A DNA stretch of 64,000 bases, taken from assembly GCA_028284585.1 (NCBI GenBank), contig JANQRK010000104.1:27759-91758 (forward strand), written 5' to 3'. A program made the position numbers and the translations under genes. The DNA comes from Chromatiales bacterium. Its GTDB lineage: Bacteria; Pseudomonadota; Gammaproteobacteria; Chromatiales; Chromatiaceae. The notes below the pieces were generated by a model, which worked only from the letters and a program-made list of their open reading frames with translations, ran no database searches and was not told the origin of the DNA. Positions 47,707 through 56,147 of this stretch are shown piece after piece (within the stretch, counting starts at the first letter, position 1; each line of letters opens with the position of its first letter).

Positions 47707-48191
47707 TCCGCATCGTCGGCCTTGGCTCCCCGTTCGGCGACGACCGGGTCGGCTGGTACCTGATCGAATGTCTGCGCGGCCAGCTACCGGTCGGCGTCGA
47801 GGCGATTGCGCTGGACCGACCGGGCGTTGGCCTGCTCGGCGCGCTGCGCGATGTCGAGCGGCTGATGCTGGTCGACGCCATACTCGGGGGTGCGTCCAGG
47901 CCAGGTGAGATCCTGCAGCTCGACCCGGCGACCGCACAGCCGGGGGCAGCGGTACTGAGCAGCCATGGACTGGATTTGGCGCAGACCTTGGAGCTGGCCG
48001 CCGCCCTGGGTAGGTGGCCTGCGCGGATCGAGGTCTTCGGCATCACGATCGCCGAGCCGCTGCACGGCGCTGCACCCAAGGTGTCCCCGGGCAACGTTGC
48101 GATGACCGGGGACAGGCTAACCCCGGCGGTGGCTCGCGCGGCCGAGGCATTGGCGCAGCGGATTGTGGCATCGCTAAACGGAGGGGCTTGA
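47703..48191 (+). CDS. Hydrogenase maturation protease (HyaD/HybD family)
   Basis: Cleaves the C-terminal peptide of the large subunit after Ni insertion. The 162-residue protein starts at a GTG overlapping the hydA stop (GTGA). It has the metal-binding Asp in GLGSPFGDDRVGWYL, the second Asp in MLVDAILGG, and the His in LSSHGLDLAQTLELA. Other hyp maturation genes are not in the window. Confidence 0.92.
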   Translation: MIRIVGLGSPFGDDRVGWYLIECLRGQLPVGVEAIALDRPGVGLLGALRDVERLMLVDAILGGASRPGEILQLDPATAQPGAAVLSSHGLDLAQTLELAAALGRWPARIEVFGITIAEPLHGAAPKVSPGNVAMTGDRLTPAVARAAEALAQRIVASLNGGA

Positions 48192-48549
48192 CGACCGGAC
48201 GCGGGACAAAACGCTAGCCAACGATTCGGGTTAGTGCCGCAGGGACTGCAAGGCGGCATGCGGCAGCTCGTATTTGTCGACTGGGCCACCGACCTCAGGA
48301 CAGTGCCATATGTGTCACCCGGGGCAGTACCAGTAGCGAGAACACCGAGTGCTTGGCCTGGTGGTGCACAAGGGAACTCTGGTGTCCCTCAGCTTCTCCA
48401 GTCGGCTCGGCAGAATTGCCATTGGTGCGATTGACTTGGCAAGCGTGTAAGAGGCTTCATGAAGCGCCTGCTTTCGACGCTGCGTGAATCCGAAAAAAGT
48501 CTGGCTTCCGGCCTAGGAGGTTACCGAGACCCAAGGTTTGCGCAAACAG
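48192..48549. other. Intergenic region, nothing recognised
   Basis: These 358 bp lie after the hydrogenase operon and beyond the 3' end of the convergent hypothetical gene. Short open frames exist on both strands, but none has homology I recognise, a ribosome-binding site or family-like residues. Confidence 0.5.
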
Positions 48550-49398
48550 TCAACTGTCAGGGTCCATCGCGTTCGAGCGCCGCTTCACTCCGCGTAACAC
48601 ACGACGCACAGCACTCTCGACCTTCGCTCGAGGGCTCGACTCAACATCGAGTTGCCCGGCTTCTCGCTCGAGCCTAGCGAGTTCTTCGGCCTGCATGGCC
48701 TTTTCCTCGGCGATTCGCGCACGCAACTCAGCGCGAATACTGTCATCCAGTTGCATGCGCTCCGGGTGATCTCCTTGGCCCAAGATATAGTGACCCAGAC
48801 GGTCGAGCCATTCGTCGTCGATGCGTTGTGCTGCGACCGCACTCGACTCATGATCAAAGCCCTGTACGTTGTAAACACCAAGTTGAATGCAGCCGTTGGC
48901 AACATCCGCGACCAATTCGACGCCACCCACAATCTGCACCTCATTGACGAGGAAATTGAGACCGATGATGCTGTTGTCAGTACCTCTTATCGGCCAGTCT
49001 GAAAACGGCATACGCTGTGTTTCGAAAAACTCACGCGTTGTATTGGCTTTTTCCAGCGGCTTGGCAGCAAATCGCAGTTCGTCGATGCTGTAGCTGAGAC
49101 GAAGGCTCAACCGCTTCATGTTTTCCGAGCTGTCGATCGTTAACTTGCGATCGGTTTGTCGGGCCGCTACTGCCTGGTAACCGGGAATCATAAACTTTGC
49201 AACAATGTCGCGATCGATTACCGCAAGCTGCGCGATTAGCTCCTGCATATAACCACAGCAGTGCCGCAAGGCGGGCTTGAGCGTGTCATGGTAATAAGCT
49301 TCTTGCCGCGTCTGCAGTGGCCGGCGATCAGCGCCACTCTGCCTTGCCGCTTCAGCCTCCGCTCTTAGGTCGTCCAGTAACCCCACAGTCCCGTCCAT
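48550..49398 (-). CDS. Hypothetical cytoplasmic protein
   Basis: A 282-residue protein with no recognised family. Residues 1-45 are helical (LLDDLRAEAEAARQSG); the middle has mixed strands (VELVADVANGCIQLGVYNVQ). Residues 205-255 form a Glu/Arg-rich probable coiled coil (RARIAEEKAMQAEELARLER), and the tail is basic. It lacks a signal peptide or membrane helix. It has normal codon use for the window and stands alone between intergenic regions. Confidence 0.65.
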   Translation of the reverse strand: MDGTVGLLDDLRAEAEAARQSGADRRPLQTRQEAYYHDTLKPALRHCCGYMQELIAQLAVIDRDIVAKFMIPGYQAVAARQTDRKLTIDSSENMKRLSLRLSYSIDELRFAAKPLEKANTTREFFETQRMPFSDWPIRGTDNSIIGLNFLVNEVQIVGGVELVADVANGCIQLGVYNVQGFDHESSAVAAQRIDDEWLDRLGHYILGQGDHPERMQLDDSIRAELRARIAEEKAMQAEELARLEREAGQLDVESSPRAKVESAVRRVLRGVKRRSNAMDPDS

Positions 49399-49541
49399 TT
49401 CGTCACACAGTCATGACAAGACTCAAACCCAACGTTCGAGTTGTCAAGGGGGCGGTGGCAGTATGAGTGTGCAGGTCAACCAAATCTTGCTGCTAAACGC
49501 CACCATGTGCTCGGCATGGCAGCTGTCATAGGCGAAGGGGC

Positions 49542-49803
49542 CTAGCCTGCATGTTGCACCAGTCGATTGTGAACGGGCGCGAACGCTTGGTCATAGAGGC
49601 GACGAAAACTCTACTGGGGGCGTATTCTTACAGGGACAGTTGTTCCCCGTTCCCAATCTATCCGGGCCCTCACTTGCCCAGTCGCGCTTGTACTTGCCCT
49701 TCACTCAAGCCATAGCTATGGCTATGGTTTTCGCTCCAGGGCTACGTCCAAGCGCATCTGGCCGGCGTGATCATCCCGGATACTGGTGCAACATGCAGGC
49801 TAG
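49542..49803. repeat. 262-bp segment bounded by perfect 21-bp inverted repeats
   Basis: The ends 49542-49562 and 49783-49803 are perfect inverted copies of 21 bp, sharing CTGCATGTTGCACCAG. No target-site duplication is clear and no transposase is readable inside. It could be a MITE, a relic insertion sequence, or a long hairpin. The flanking non-coding sequence 49399-49541 and 49804-49993 shows nothing else I recognise. Confidence 0.6.
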
Positions 49804-49993
49804 AAGTTCCTCGACTACGACGAGAACGCGGATTCTCGCAAAGATGCGGTTGACAAGTCTCGCCAAGCTTCTGCTCGGCCGGTTCCGTCGCGTCTCCAAA
49901 ACGGTGAAGAGCCGCACGTAGGACCGCGACGGCGTAACCCCGTAAGATTGACCCGCGGCGTCCTACAGGTTCCGTGGAAGCCCCGATCCGGAC

Positions 49994-50887
49994 TCAGCTC
50001 TCTGCTGGCCTCCATCCGGCCCACGCGGTCCGATCGAGGACCTGGAAGAAGGCGTGGCGGAGCGGGTGGCGACAACCCGGGAGCCACGGCTTCTCTCCAG
50101 TGGTGTAGTGCACAATGTGCGGGCTGCGACGCAGCGCCTGGAACAAGGGTTCGCGTGCGGGGAACAACTCAGAACGGAGTCCCTGGAAGATCCCGGCCTG
50201 CTGGTTCCAGCGAGGGGCCAGCTCGCCCCACCTCCCGGACAGCACGAGATTAAGTGCATCTTGATCCATATACTCGAGATCCTTTCCATGTCGCTCCAGC
50301 AGGTCGAGGGCCGATGCACCGACCCCCTGGGCTCGCCAGCGTTCGACGTCGATCAAGAGGACACCCGCGTTAAAGTACGGTGCGGTCTTCTCGACCCCTT
50401 CCAGGAGGGACTGCGGGATGTGGCCTCGGTGTGACAGGGTCTGGATCCACTGATCTCTCGTGGCGAGGACCGTGTTGCCGCCCATGTCCAGATCGAACAG
50501 CAAGCCGAGATCCTGGAAGACGATCAGATCGCAGTCGAGGTACAGGATCCGGTCGAGTTCGCGGGGGAGTTTGGAGTCGAGAACGAGCCGGCTGAACGTG
50601 GACCGGCTGATGTGTTCGAGCACGGGATTCAGTCGAACCCTGTCCAGGTCCACGAAGTCCATCTCATGCCAGCAGACCCTCGCGGCTCCAGGGCTTCGGA
50701 GTGACCGCTCGAGTGCATCCCGACTCGGCGCCGGGACCTGATCGGCGAGGACATGGACGGCGAGCCGGCGCCCGACCGGGAGGTGATCGACCACCGATCG
50801 AAGCGTGCAAGCAGCCGCCATGACGTAGGAATCATCGACGGCGACCAGGATCGACACCTCATCCGCTTGCTTAGTCTTTCTGGTCAC
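49994..50887 (-). CDS. GT8 family glycosyltransferase
   Basis: A 297-residue retaining GT-A enzyme of the LgtC/glycogenin type. It has SILVAVDDSYVMAAACTLRS at the N-terminus, the D-x-D motif in RILYLDCDLIVFQDL, FNAGVLLIDVERW, and a C-terminal HYTTGEKPW that completes the metal site. The GTG start overlaps the stop of the upstream GT4 gene. Probably transfers galactose or glucose, but the acceptor is unknown. Confidence 0.88.
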   Translation of the reverse strand: MTRKTKQADEVSILVAVDDSYVMAAACTLRSVVDHLPVGRRLAVHVLADQVPAPSRDALERSLRSPGAARVCWHEMDFVDLDRVRLNPVLEHISRSTFSRLVLDSKLPRELDRILYLDCDLIVFQDLGLLFDLDMGGNTVLATRDQWIQTLSHRGHIPQSLLEGVEKTAPYFNAGVLLIDVERWRAQGVGASALDLLERHGKDLEYMDQDALNLVLSGRWGELAPRWNQQAGIFQGLRSELFPAREPLFQALRRSPHIVHYTTGEKPWLPGCRHPLRHAFFQVLDRTAWAGWRPAES

Positions 50888-52062
50888 CTCCAGGTAACGG
50901 CCGAGGAGATAAACCGCTCGAGGATCGTGTGAACCACTCGAGAAGAGTAGTTGCGCTCGATGAACGCCTGGCCGTTCCGAGAGTAGCGGTCCCAGAGATC
51001 TCGATCCTCATGGACCCGGAGTACCTGATTCGCGAACTCGGTGGGATCGCCTGCGACGGAGAGCACGGCCTCGTCGTCAGGGCCCAGCATGCCTTCCGCG
51101 CCCACGCGCGTGGTGACGACCGGGATCCCCTCTTCGAGGGCTTGCCCGATCTTCCCCTTCATCCCCGCTCCGAAACGCAGCGGCGCCACGGAGACGCGAT
51201 GAGACTTCAACAGCGGATCGAGATCCGGGACATAGCCGAGGATCCTGACGTGCCCGGACGCCAGATTCGCGATGGCATCTGGGACGGGTCCCCCGACCAC
51301 GGTGAACAGCATCTCGGGATTCCTCTGATGGATCAACGGCAAGATCTCTTCGACGAACCAGAAGACCGCATCGATGTTGGGCCGATGGTTGAAACTCCCG
51401 ACGAACAGCAAGTCCCTCCGGTCACCCCAGGGGGGTACCGAGGGGACCAGGTCGTGCACGTTGGGGACAACCTGGACCGGGCACCCCGGAAGCGCCTCCT
51501 GGAGATGACGTCTGTCCTCTTCAGTGACCGTGATCACACCATCGACCAGTTGGTAGGCCTCGAGCTCCAGCCCCTTCTTCTCCTGGGCATCGGCCAGGAA
51601 CTTGGGGTCATCTTTGAATGCGGCCTCGCGCATTTCTCGCAGGTAATGGACATCGACCGAGTCACACCAGATCGGGGTATCGGATGGGCTGAACCGGCGA
51701 ATGATCGGGACGAGCTCCAAGGCCACATAGAAGTAATACGTGAGCACGAAATCGAACCGAGCATCTCGGAGGAACCCGGACAGCTCCATCGGGTCGCCCG
51801 CGCGCCAACCGCAGATCAGTTCAGCGTTCCCAGCCGGATGGTCCTGGCCATTGTCCGGAACAAACACGGGGATCCCCATGTCCAGGAGGTTGTCCGCATA
51901 CCGAGCCTCATCGACCGCACGAGTCGTCAAGTATGAGACCTCATGACCCATCTTCAACAAGAGGCGGAGGATCTCGAGCAGCCGGCGATCACCGGAATTC
52001 TGATCGTCTTTCGGCGGCGTAAAGTGGCCGACGAGGATGCGCTTCTTAATGGTCTCGGGCAC
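50884..52062 (-). CDS. GT4-like glycosyltransferase
   Basis: A 392-residue GT-B enzyme. The donor domain has RRDLLFVGSFNHRPNIDAVF, VRILGYVPDLDPLLKSHRVS and FGAGMKGKIGQALEEGIPVV, typical of glycosyl transferases group 1 (Glyco_trans_1_4). It is translationally coupled to the GT8 gene. The pair differs in codon style from neighbours (frequent GAGATCC- and GGATC-type strings), which hints at acquisition by transfer; I did not measure this. Confidence 0.88.
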   Translation of the reverse strand: MPETIKKRILVGHFTPPKDDQNSGDRRLLEILRLLLKMGHEVSYLTTRAVDEARYADNLLDMGIPVFVPDNGQDHPAGNAELICGWRAGDPMELSGFLRDARFDFVLTYYFYVALELVPIIRRFSPSDTPIWCDSVDVHYLREMREAAFKDDPKFLADAQEKKGLELEAYQLVDGVITVTEEDRRHLQEALPGCPVQVVPNVHDLVPSVPPWGDRRDLLFVGSFNHRPNIDAVFWFVEEILPLIHQRNPEMLFTVVGGPVPDAIANLASGHVRILGYVPDLDPLLKSHRVSVAPLRFGAGMKGKIGQALEEGIPVVTTRVGAEGMLGPDDEAVLSVAGDPTEFANQVLRVHEDRDLWDRYSRNGQAFIERNYSSRVVHTILERFISSAVTWR

Positions 52063-52343
52063 GTGTCAACGGGATAGAGGCTAGGCGCTCAGTATATCAG
52101 GGCCGGCCCTTCGTACAGGCCGCATGAAGGCCGCCTTTTTCAGTTACTAAGGAGGCAACTACCCACCCGACATGCCGCGCTGCTTTCGCTAATAAATAGC
52201 AGTGTTTTCGTTGCCCATCATGTCTGAAGTACGGTTGCCAAATCAGTATCAGCGTATCGACTGGCCCGCCAATCACCTTTCTCGATGCCCGTTTGACCCG
52301 CATTCCGCCAATGGCGCATAACCATCGGTAGCGGGACAGCACA

Positions 52344-52946
52344 CTAACCAACGACATCGAGTTCGCGCCGACGGAACCGCACCGCGCGCGCAACGGCGAG
52401 CGCCCGACAGGCCGCGATATCCACGCCCGATAGACCATCGATCGCGGTCGCGGTGACCTCGGCGATATGGCGTGGGGCGCACGCAAGGAAATCCAGAACG
52501 GATATGAAGGACTCGGAGAGAGCCGGCCGGCAGTGATGCTCGTAGACCGCGGCGTCTTGCGCGTTCAGTGACACCGAGAGCGCATCGACGCAGCGGCCGA
52601 GATAGGGTAGCACATCGCGTTTGTGCACCCGGTTGGCCAGTCCGTCGGTGTTTACGCGGACCCGTCCCCCACGATCTTTGATATGGGTTGCGACTTCCAG
52701 CAGCACCTTCAGACGCAGGGTCGGCTCCCCGTAACCGCAGAACACGACCTCTGCATAGCGCGTCGGATCGCCGATCGCCGCGATGATCTCGGGCGGCGTC
52801 GGTCGCCGGCCCAGCGTCAGATCGAAACCGCGCACCCGACGCGAACCCTGATGTTTCGGACAAAAGGCACAACGCAACGTGCAACGATCGGTGATGTTGA
52901 GGTAGAGGCGCTCGCCGATGGGGTAACTGATGGTGGCTTCGGGCAT
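52344..52946 (-). CDS. Radical SAM protein, TatD-associated type
   Basis: A 200-residue radical SAM protein with the cluster motif CTLRCAFCPK (CxxxCxxC) near residue 22, and the SAM-contact VVFCGYGEPTLRL. It starts MPEATISYPIGERLYLNITD. It resembles the compact family found fused or next to TatD nucleases, although no tatD lies here. The gene is divergent from nrdD and shares its regulatory region, so it may also respond to oxygen. Confidence 0.8.
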   Translation of the reverse strand: MPEATISYPIGERLYLNITDRCTLRCAFCPKHQGSRRVRGFDLTLGRRPTPPEIIAAIGDPTRYAEVVFCGYGEPTLRLKVLLEVATHIKDRGGRVRVNTDGLANRVHKRDVLPYLGRCVDALSVSLNAQDAAVYEHHCRPALSESFISVLDFLACAPRHIAEVTATAIDGLSGVDIAACRALAVARAVRFRRRELDVVG

Positions 52947-53105
52947 AGCTATTGGTTCACCGGGGCATCGGGGGCAACCGTCCCCCGCGGCAAAAATAGC
53001 CCGTCACCGGATCCTAGGTGTTGCGCACGGTCAACGCCGTTGCCTTATCGTCGCCCTCCTCCATCGGGTATCGAGCCGTGATCGGCACCGTCTGCTGCGT
53101 TCGTT

Positions 53106-53119
53106 TTGACTGGGATCAA
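53106..53119 (+). promoter_or_regulatory. FNR/ANR box upstream of nrdD
   Basis: TTGACTGGGATCAA matches TTGAT-N4-ATCAA at nine of ten positions. It lies between the divergent radical SAM and nrdD genes, about 88 bp before the nrdD start. It suits activation of nrdD when oxygen is absent. Confidence 0.7.
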
Positions 53120-53128
53120 ATGGAGCAT

Positions 53129-53144
53129 CAACTATATCTTGTGC
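53129..53144 (+). promoter_or_regulatory. NrdR box 1
   Basis: CAACTATATCTTGTGC matches the NrdR consensus core CwAtATaTwG with one core mismatch. It is the first of two boxes in the nrdD promoter region. Confidence 0.7.
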
Positions 53145-53160
53145 CTGAAGGGATTACTTA

Positions 53161-53176
53161 GTACAAGATATTGCTT
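53161..53176 (+). promoter_or_regulatory. NrdR box 2
   Basis: GTACAAGATATTGCTT matches the NrdR core with one core mismatch. It begins exactly 32 bp after box 1 (about three helical turns), the tandem spacing expected for NrdR repression of ribonucleotide reductase genes. It lies 30 bp before the nrdD ATG. Confidence 0.7.
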
Positions 53177-53206
53177 CCTGACCCCGAAGAACCAGCGAGG
53201 GCACCC

Positions 53207-55258
53207 ATGTCTGTTTTCGCCTCTCCCGTGGCTTGCCCGCCGGCCCGTGTACGCCGTCGAGACGGGACCCAAGCCGTGTTCGACAGCCATCGCATCCATT
53301 CGGCGATCCGCCGCGCCGGCGAGGCGAGCGGCGAATTCGCCGACGACGAGGCACGCCTGCTCAGCTCACAGGTGGTCAAGGTGTTGAGCTACGGCAGTTT
53401 TGCCGATGGCCTGCCCGACATCGAACGCATTCAGGACGTCGTCGAGCAGACGCTGATCGCGGCCAATCACCTGCGCACCGCGCGCGCCTACATCAGCTAT
53501 CGTGACCGGCACCAGCGCCTGCGCGCCGATCGGCGTACCCTGGTAGATGTGGCCGGTTCGGTCGATGAATACCTCGAGCGCGCGGATTGGCGGGTCAGTG
53601 CCAACGCCAACCAGGGTTACTCGCTCGGCGGCCTTATCCTCAACACCTCGGGCAAGGTCATCGCCAACTACTGGTTGAACCATGTGTACGCACCCGAGGC
53701 CGGTGCCGCGCACCGCGACGGCGCTATCCACATCCATGATCTCGACATGTTGGCCGGTTACTGCGCCGGCTGGTCGTTGCGCACGCTACTGCACGAGGGC
53801 CTGAACGGGGTGCCCGGCAAGGTCGAGGCCGGGCCGCCCAAGCACCTGTCGTCCGCGGTGGGACAGATCGTCAATTTCCTCGGCACCCTGCAGAACGAAT
53901 GGGCCGGGGCACAGGCGTTCAGCTCCTTCGATACCTATATGGCGCCCTTCGTGCGCAAGGATGGCCTGGCCTACGAACAGGTCCGGCAGTACATCCAAGA
54001 GCTGATCTACAATCTCAACGTGCCTTCGCGTTGGGGTACTCAGACACCCTTCACCAATCTGACCTTTGACTGGGTCTGTCCCGAAGATCTGCGCGACCAG
54101 GTGCCTGTGATCGCCGGTGAAGAGATGCCCTTCACCTACGCTGATCTGCAGCCCGAGATGGATCTGATCAACCGCGCCTACATCGAGGTGATGACCGCCG
54201 GTGATGCCAAGGGACGGGTCTTCACCTTTCCGATCCCGACCTACAACATCACCCGGGACTTTCCCTGGGAGAGCGAAAACATCGAACGCCTGTTCGCGAT
54301 GACGGCGAAGTATGGTCTGCCGTATTTCCAGAACTTCCTCAATTCAGACCTCCAGCCGAACATGATCCGCAGCATGTGCTGTCGTTTGCAGCTCGACCTG
54401 CGCGAACTACTCAAACGCGGCAACGGCCTGTTCGGCTCGGCCGAGCAGACTGGGTCCCTGGGTGTGGTCACGATCAACTGCGCGCGCCTCGGCTATGTCT
54501 ACCGAGGCGACGAGCGAGGCCTGCTGATGCGCCTCGACGAACTATTGCGTATCGCCAGAGACAGCCTGGAGGTCAAACGCAAGGTCATCCAGCGCCATAT
54601 GGACGCCGGGCTGTTCCCTTACACCAAGCGTTATCTCGGCACATTGCGCAACCACTTCTCGACCATCGGTGTGAACGGCATCAACGAGATGATCCGCAAC
54701 TTCAGCGAAGACCGTGACGACGTGACGACCGAGGCCGGTCATGCCCTGGCCTGTCGGGTACTGGATCATGTGCGCGAGCGCATGGTGGTGTTCCAGGAGG
54801 AAACCGGGCACCTCTACAACCTCGAGGCCACACCGGCCGAAGGAACCACCTATCGGTTCGCCAAAGAGGACCGCAAGCGCTTTCCGGAGATACGACAGGC
54901 CGGCAGCGCCGAGGCCCCCTACTACACCAACAGTTCACAGTTGCCGGTCGGCTTCACCGAAGATCCCTTCGAGGCACTGGAGCGACAGGACGCGCTGCAA
55001 CGCAAGTACACCGGCGGGACCGTATTGCACCTCTACCTTCCGGAGCGGGTATCGAGCGCGTCGGCCTGCAAGCGCTTAGTGCAGCGCGCGCTGAGCAACT
55101 TCAAGTTGCCCTACATCACAGTCACGCCGACTTTCTCGGTTTGTCCCAAACACGGCTACCTGGCCGGTGAGCACGAGTTCTGTCCCTTGTGTGACCAGGA
55201 GCTGATTTTGAAGAATCAACAGGCGGAGATAGACACCCATGCAACACACACCGAGTGA
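53207..55258 (+). CDS. nrdD: Anaerobic (class III) ribonucleotide reductase, catalytic body lacking the glycyl-radical segment
   Basis: Reduces ribonucleoside triphosphates to deoxy forms without oxygen. The start at 53207 gives MSVFASPV after an AGCGAGGG ribosome-binding site, and 683 residues. An N-terminal ATP-cone (RRRDGTQAVFDSHRIHSAI) is followed by the ten-stranded barrel with NHFSTIGVNGINEMI. The C-terminus has the zinc site SVCPKHGYLAGEHEFCPLCD. The frame stops soon after, before the glycyl-radical motif that normally ends NrdD. That motif is read in the next overlapping frame. Upstream are FNR and NrdR boxes. Confidence 0.93.
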   Translation: MSVFASPVACPPARVRRRDGTQAVFDSHRIHSAIRRAGEASGEFADDEARLLSSQVVKVLSYGSFADGLPDIERIQDVVEQTLIAANHLRTARAYISYRDRHQRLRADRRTLVDVAGSVDEYLERADWRVSANANQGYSLGGLILNTSGKVIANYWLNHVYAPEAGAAHRDGAIHIHDLDMLAGYCAGWSLRTLLHEGLNGVPGKVEAGPPKHLSSAVGQIVNFLGTLQNEWAGAQAFSSFDTYMAPFVRKDGLAYEQVRQYIQELIYNLNVPSRWGTQTPFTNLTFDWVCPEDLRDQVPVIAGEEMPFTYADLQPEMDLINRAYIEVMTAGDAKGRVFTFPIPTYNITRDFPWESENIERLFAMTAKYGLPYFQNFLNSDLQPNMIRSMCCRLQLDLRELLKRGNGLFGSAEQTGSLGVVTINCARLGYVYRGDERGLLMRLDELLRIARDSLEVKRKVIQRHMDAGLFPYTKRYLGTLRNHFSTIGVNGINEMIRNFSEDRDDVTTEAGHALACRVLDHVRERMVVFQEETGHLYNLEATPAEGTTYRFAKEDRKRFPEIRQAGSAEAPYYTNSSQLPVGFTEDPFEALERQDALQRKYTGGTVLHLYLPERVSSASACKRLVQRALSNFKLPYITVTPTFSVCPKHGYLAGEHEFCPLCDQELILKNQQAEIDTHATHTE

Positions 55259-55490
55259 ACTCAGGGACGAAGAACGCACACGCTGCGAGGTCTGGACGCG
55301 CGTCATGGGCTACCATCGACCGGTCTCGGCCTGGAACCCGGGCAAGCAGGCGGAGCACGCGCAACGGCGTTATTTCGTCGAGCCACCGACGGTCACCCAA
55401 GGCGGACGAGTTGCGCAACCGAGCCGTGGGCCATGCCGCGCCGGCGTGCAGCACCCCCGCCAGACACTGCCATCCAGCGAGCGGTCTTAA
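55239..55490 (+). CDS. Detached glycyl-radical segment of NrdD
   Basis: An 83-residue frame overlapping nrdD by 20 bases in the +1 frame. It has CEVWTRVMGYHRPVSAWNPG, the class III glycyl-radical signature, with the radical glycine at residue 24. It then reads KQAEH-Q-RRYF, the usual NrdD C-terminus, followed by about 35 extra unrelated residues. The ATG is preceded by a good GGAG ribosome-binding site ten bases upstream, so it may be a separate, translationally coupled subunit. Programmed frameshifting or a sequencing indel are alternatives. Confidence 0.8.
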   Translation: MQHTPSELRDEERTRCEVWTRVMGYHRPVSAWNPGKQAEHAQRRYFVEPPTVTQGGRVAQPSRGPCRAGVQHPRQTLPSSERS

Positions 55491-55530
55491 AGGGCAGGTG
55501 AACTCAGCGCTCGACCAGCCATCGCAGACG

Positions 55531-56136
55531 ATGCGCTGTCAGCCCGGCGCCTCTCTGGTCGTTGGCGGCCTTACCCCGCTAACCACGATCGACTACCCCG
55601 GAGAGTTGGCGGCGGTGGTGTTCTGCCAGGGTTGTCCATGGCGCTGTGCCTATTGTCACAATGCACATCTGCAGCCCAGGGCGGCAGTGCAACCCATGGC
55701 CTGGTCAGAGGTGCTGAACTTTCTCCAGCGCCGGCGCGGCTTGCTCGACGGCGTGGTCTTCTCGGGCGGTGAACCGACCCTGCAGCGGTCGCTGCGCTCC
55801 GCCATGGCCGAGGTGCATGCCTTGGGTTACAAGGTCGGGCTGCATACCGCAGGTTGCTACCCGACCAGGTTGCGGGCGCTGTTGCCGCACATCGACTGGG
55901 TGGGGCTGGATATCAAGGCCCTGCCCCAGGACTATGCAGCCTTGACCAGCGTCCCGGGCAGCGGCGAGCAGGCCTTTGCTAGCCTGCGTCAAGTGCTGCA
56001 CGCGGGTGTCGCACATGAGGTCCGGATCACGCTGGACCAGGCCTATCTGCCAGCGCCCAAGCGCGATCGGTTGGTTGCGCTGCTGCATGCCCGAGGTGCA
56101 CGTGCGATCCGGTTGCAGCCCTGCCGCAGCGTCTGA
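55531..56136 (+). CDS. nrdG: Anaerobic ribonucleotide reductase activating enzyme (NrdG-like)
   Basis: A radical SAM enzyme that generates the glycyl radical on NrdD. The start at 55531 gives MRCQPGASLVVGGLTPLTTI and 201 residues. The cluster motif is QGCPWRCAYCHN (CxxxCxxC), and VVFSGGEPTLQ is the SAM-binding turn. It is 40 bp downstream of the glycyl-radical frame and must be in the same operon. It resembles the NrdG2 type. Confidence 0.9.
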   Translation: MRCQPGASLVVGGLTPLTTIDYPGELAAVVFCQGCPWRCAYCHNAHLQPRAAVQPMAWSEVLNFLQRRRGLLDGVVFSGGEPTLQRSLRSAMAEVHALGYKVGLHTAGCYPTRLRALLPHIDWVGLDIKALPQDYAALTSVPGSGEQAFASLRQVLHAGVAHEVRITLDQAYLPAPKRDRLVALLHARGARAIRLQPCRSV

Positions 56137-56147
56137 GTGACATCGGG

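Noticed and set aside
52097..52486. Minus-strand frame of 129 codons
   Set aside because: It overlaps the 3' part of the radical SAM gene out of frame and has atypical composition with no motif.
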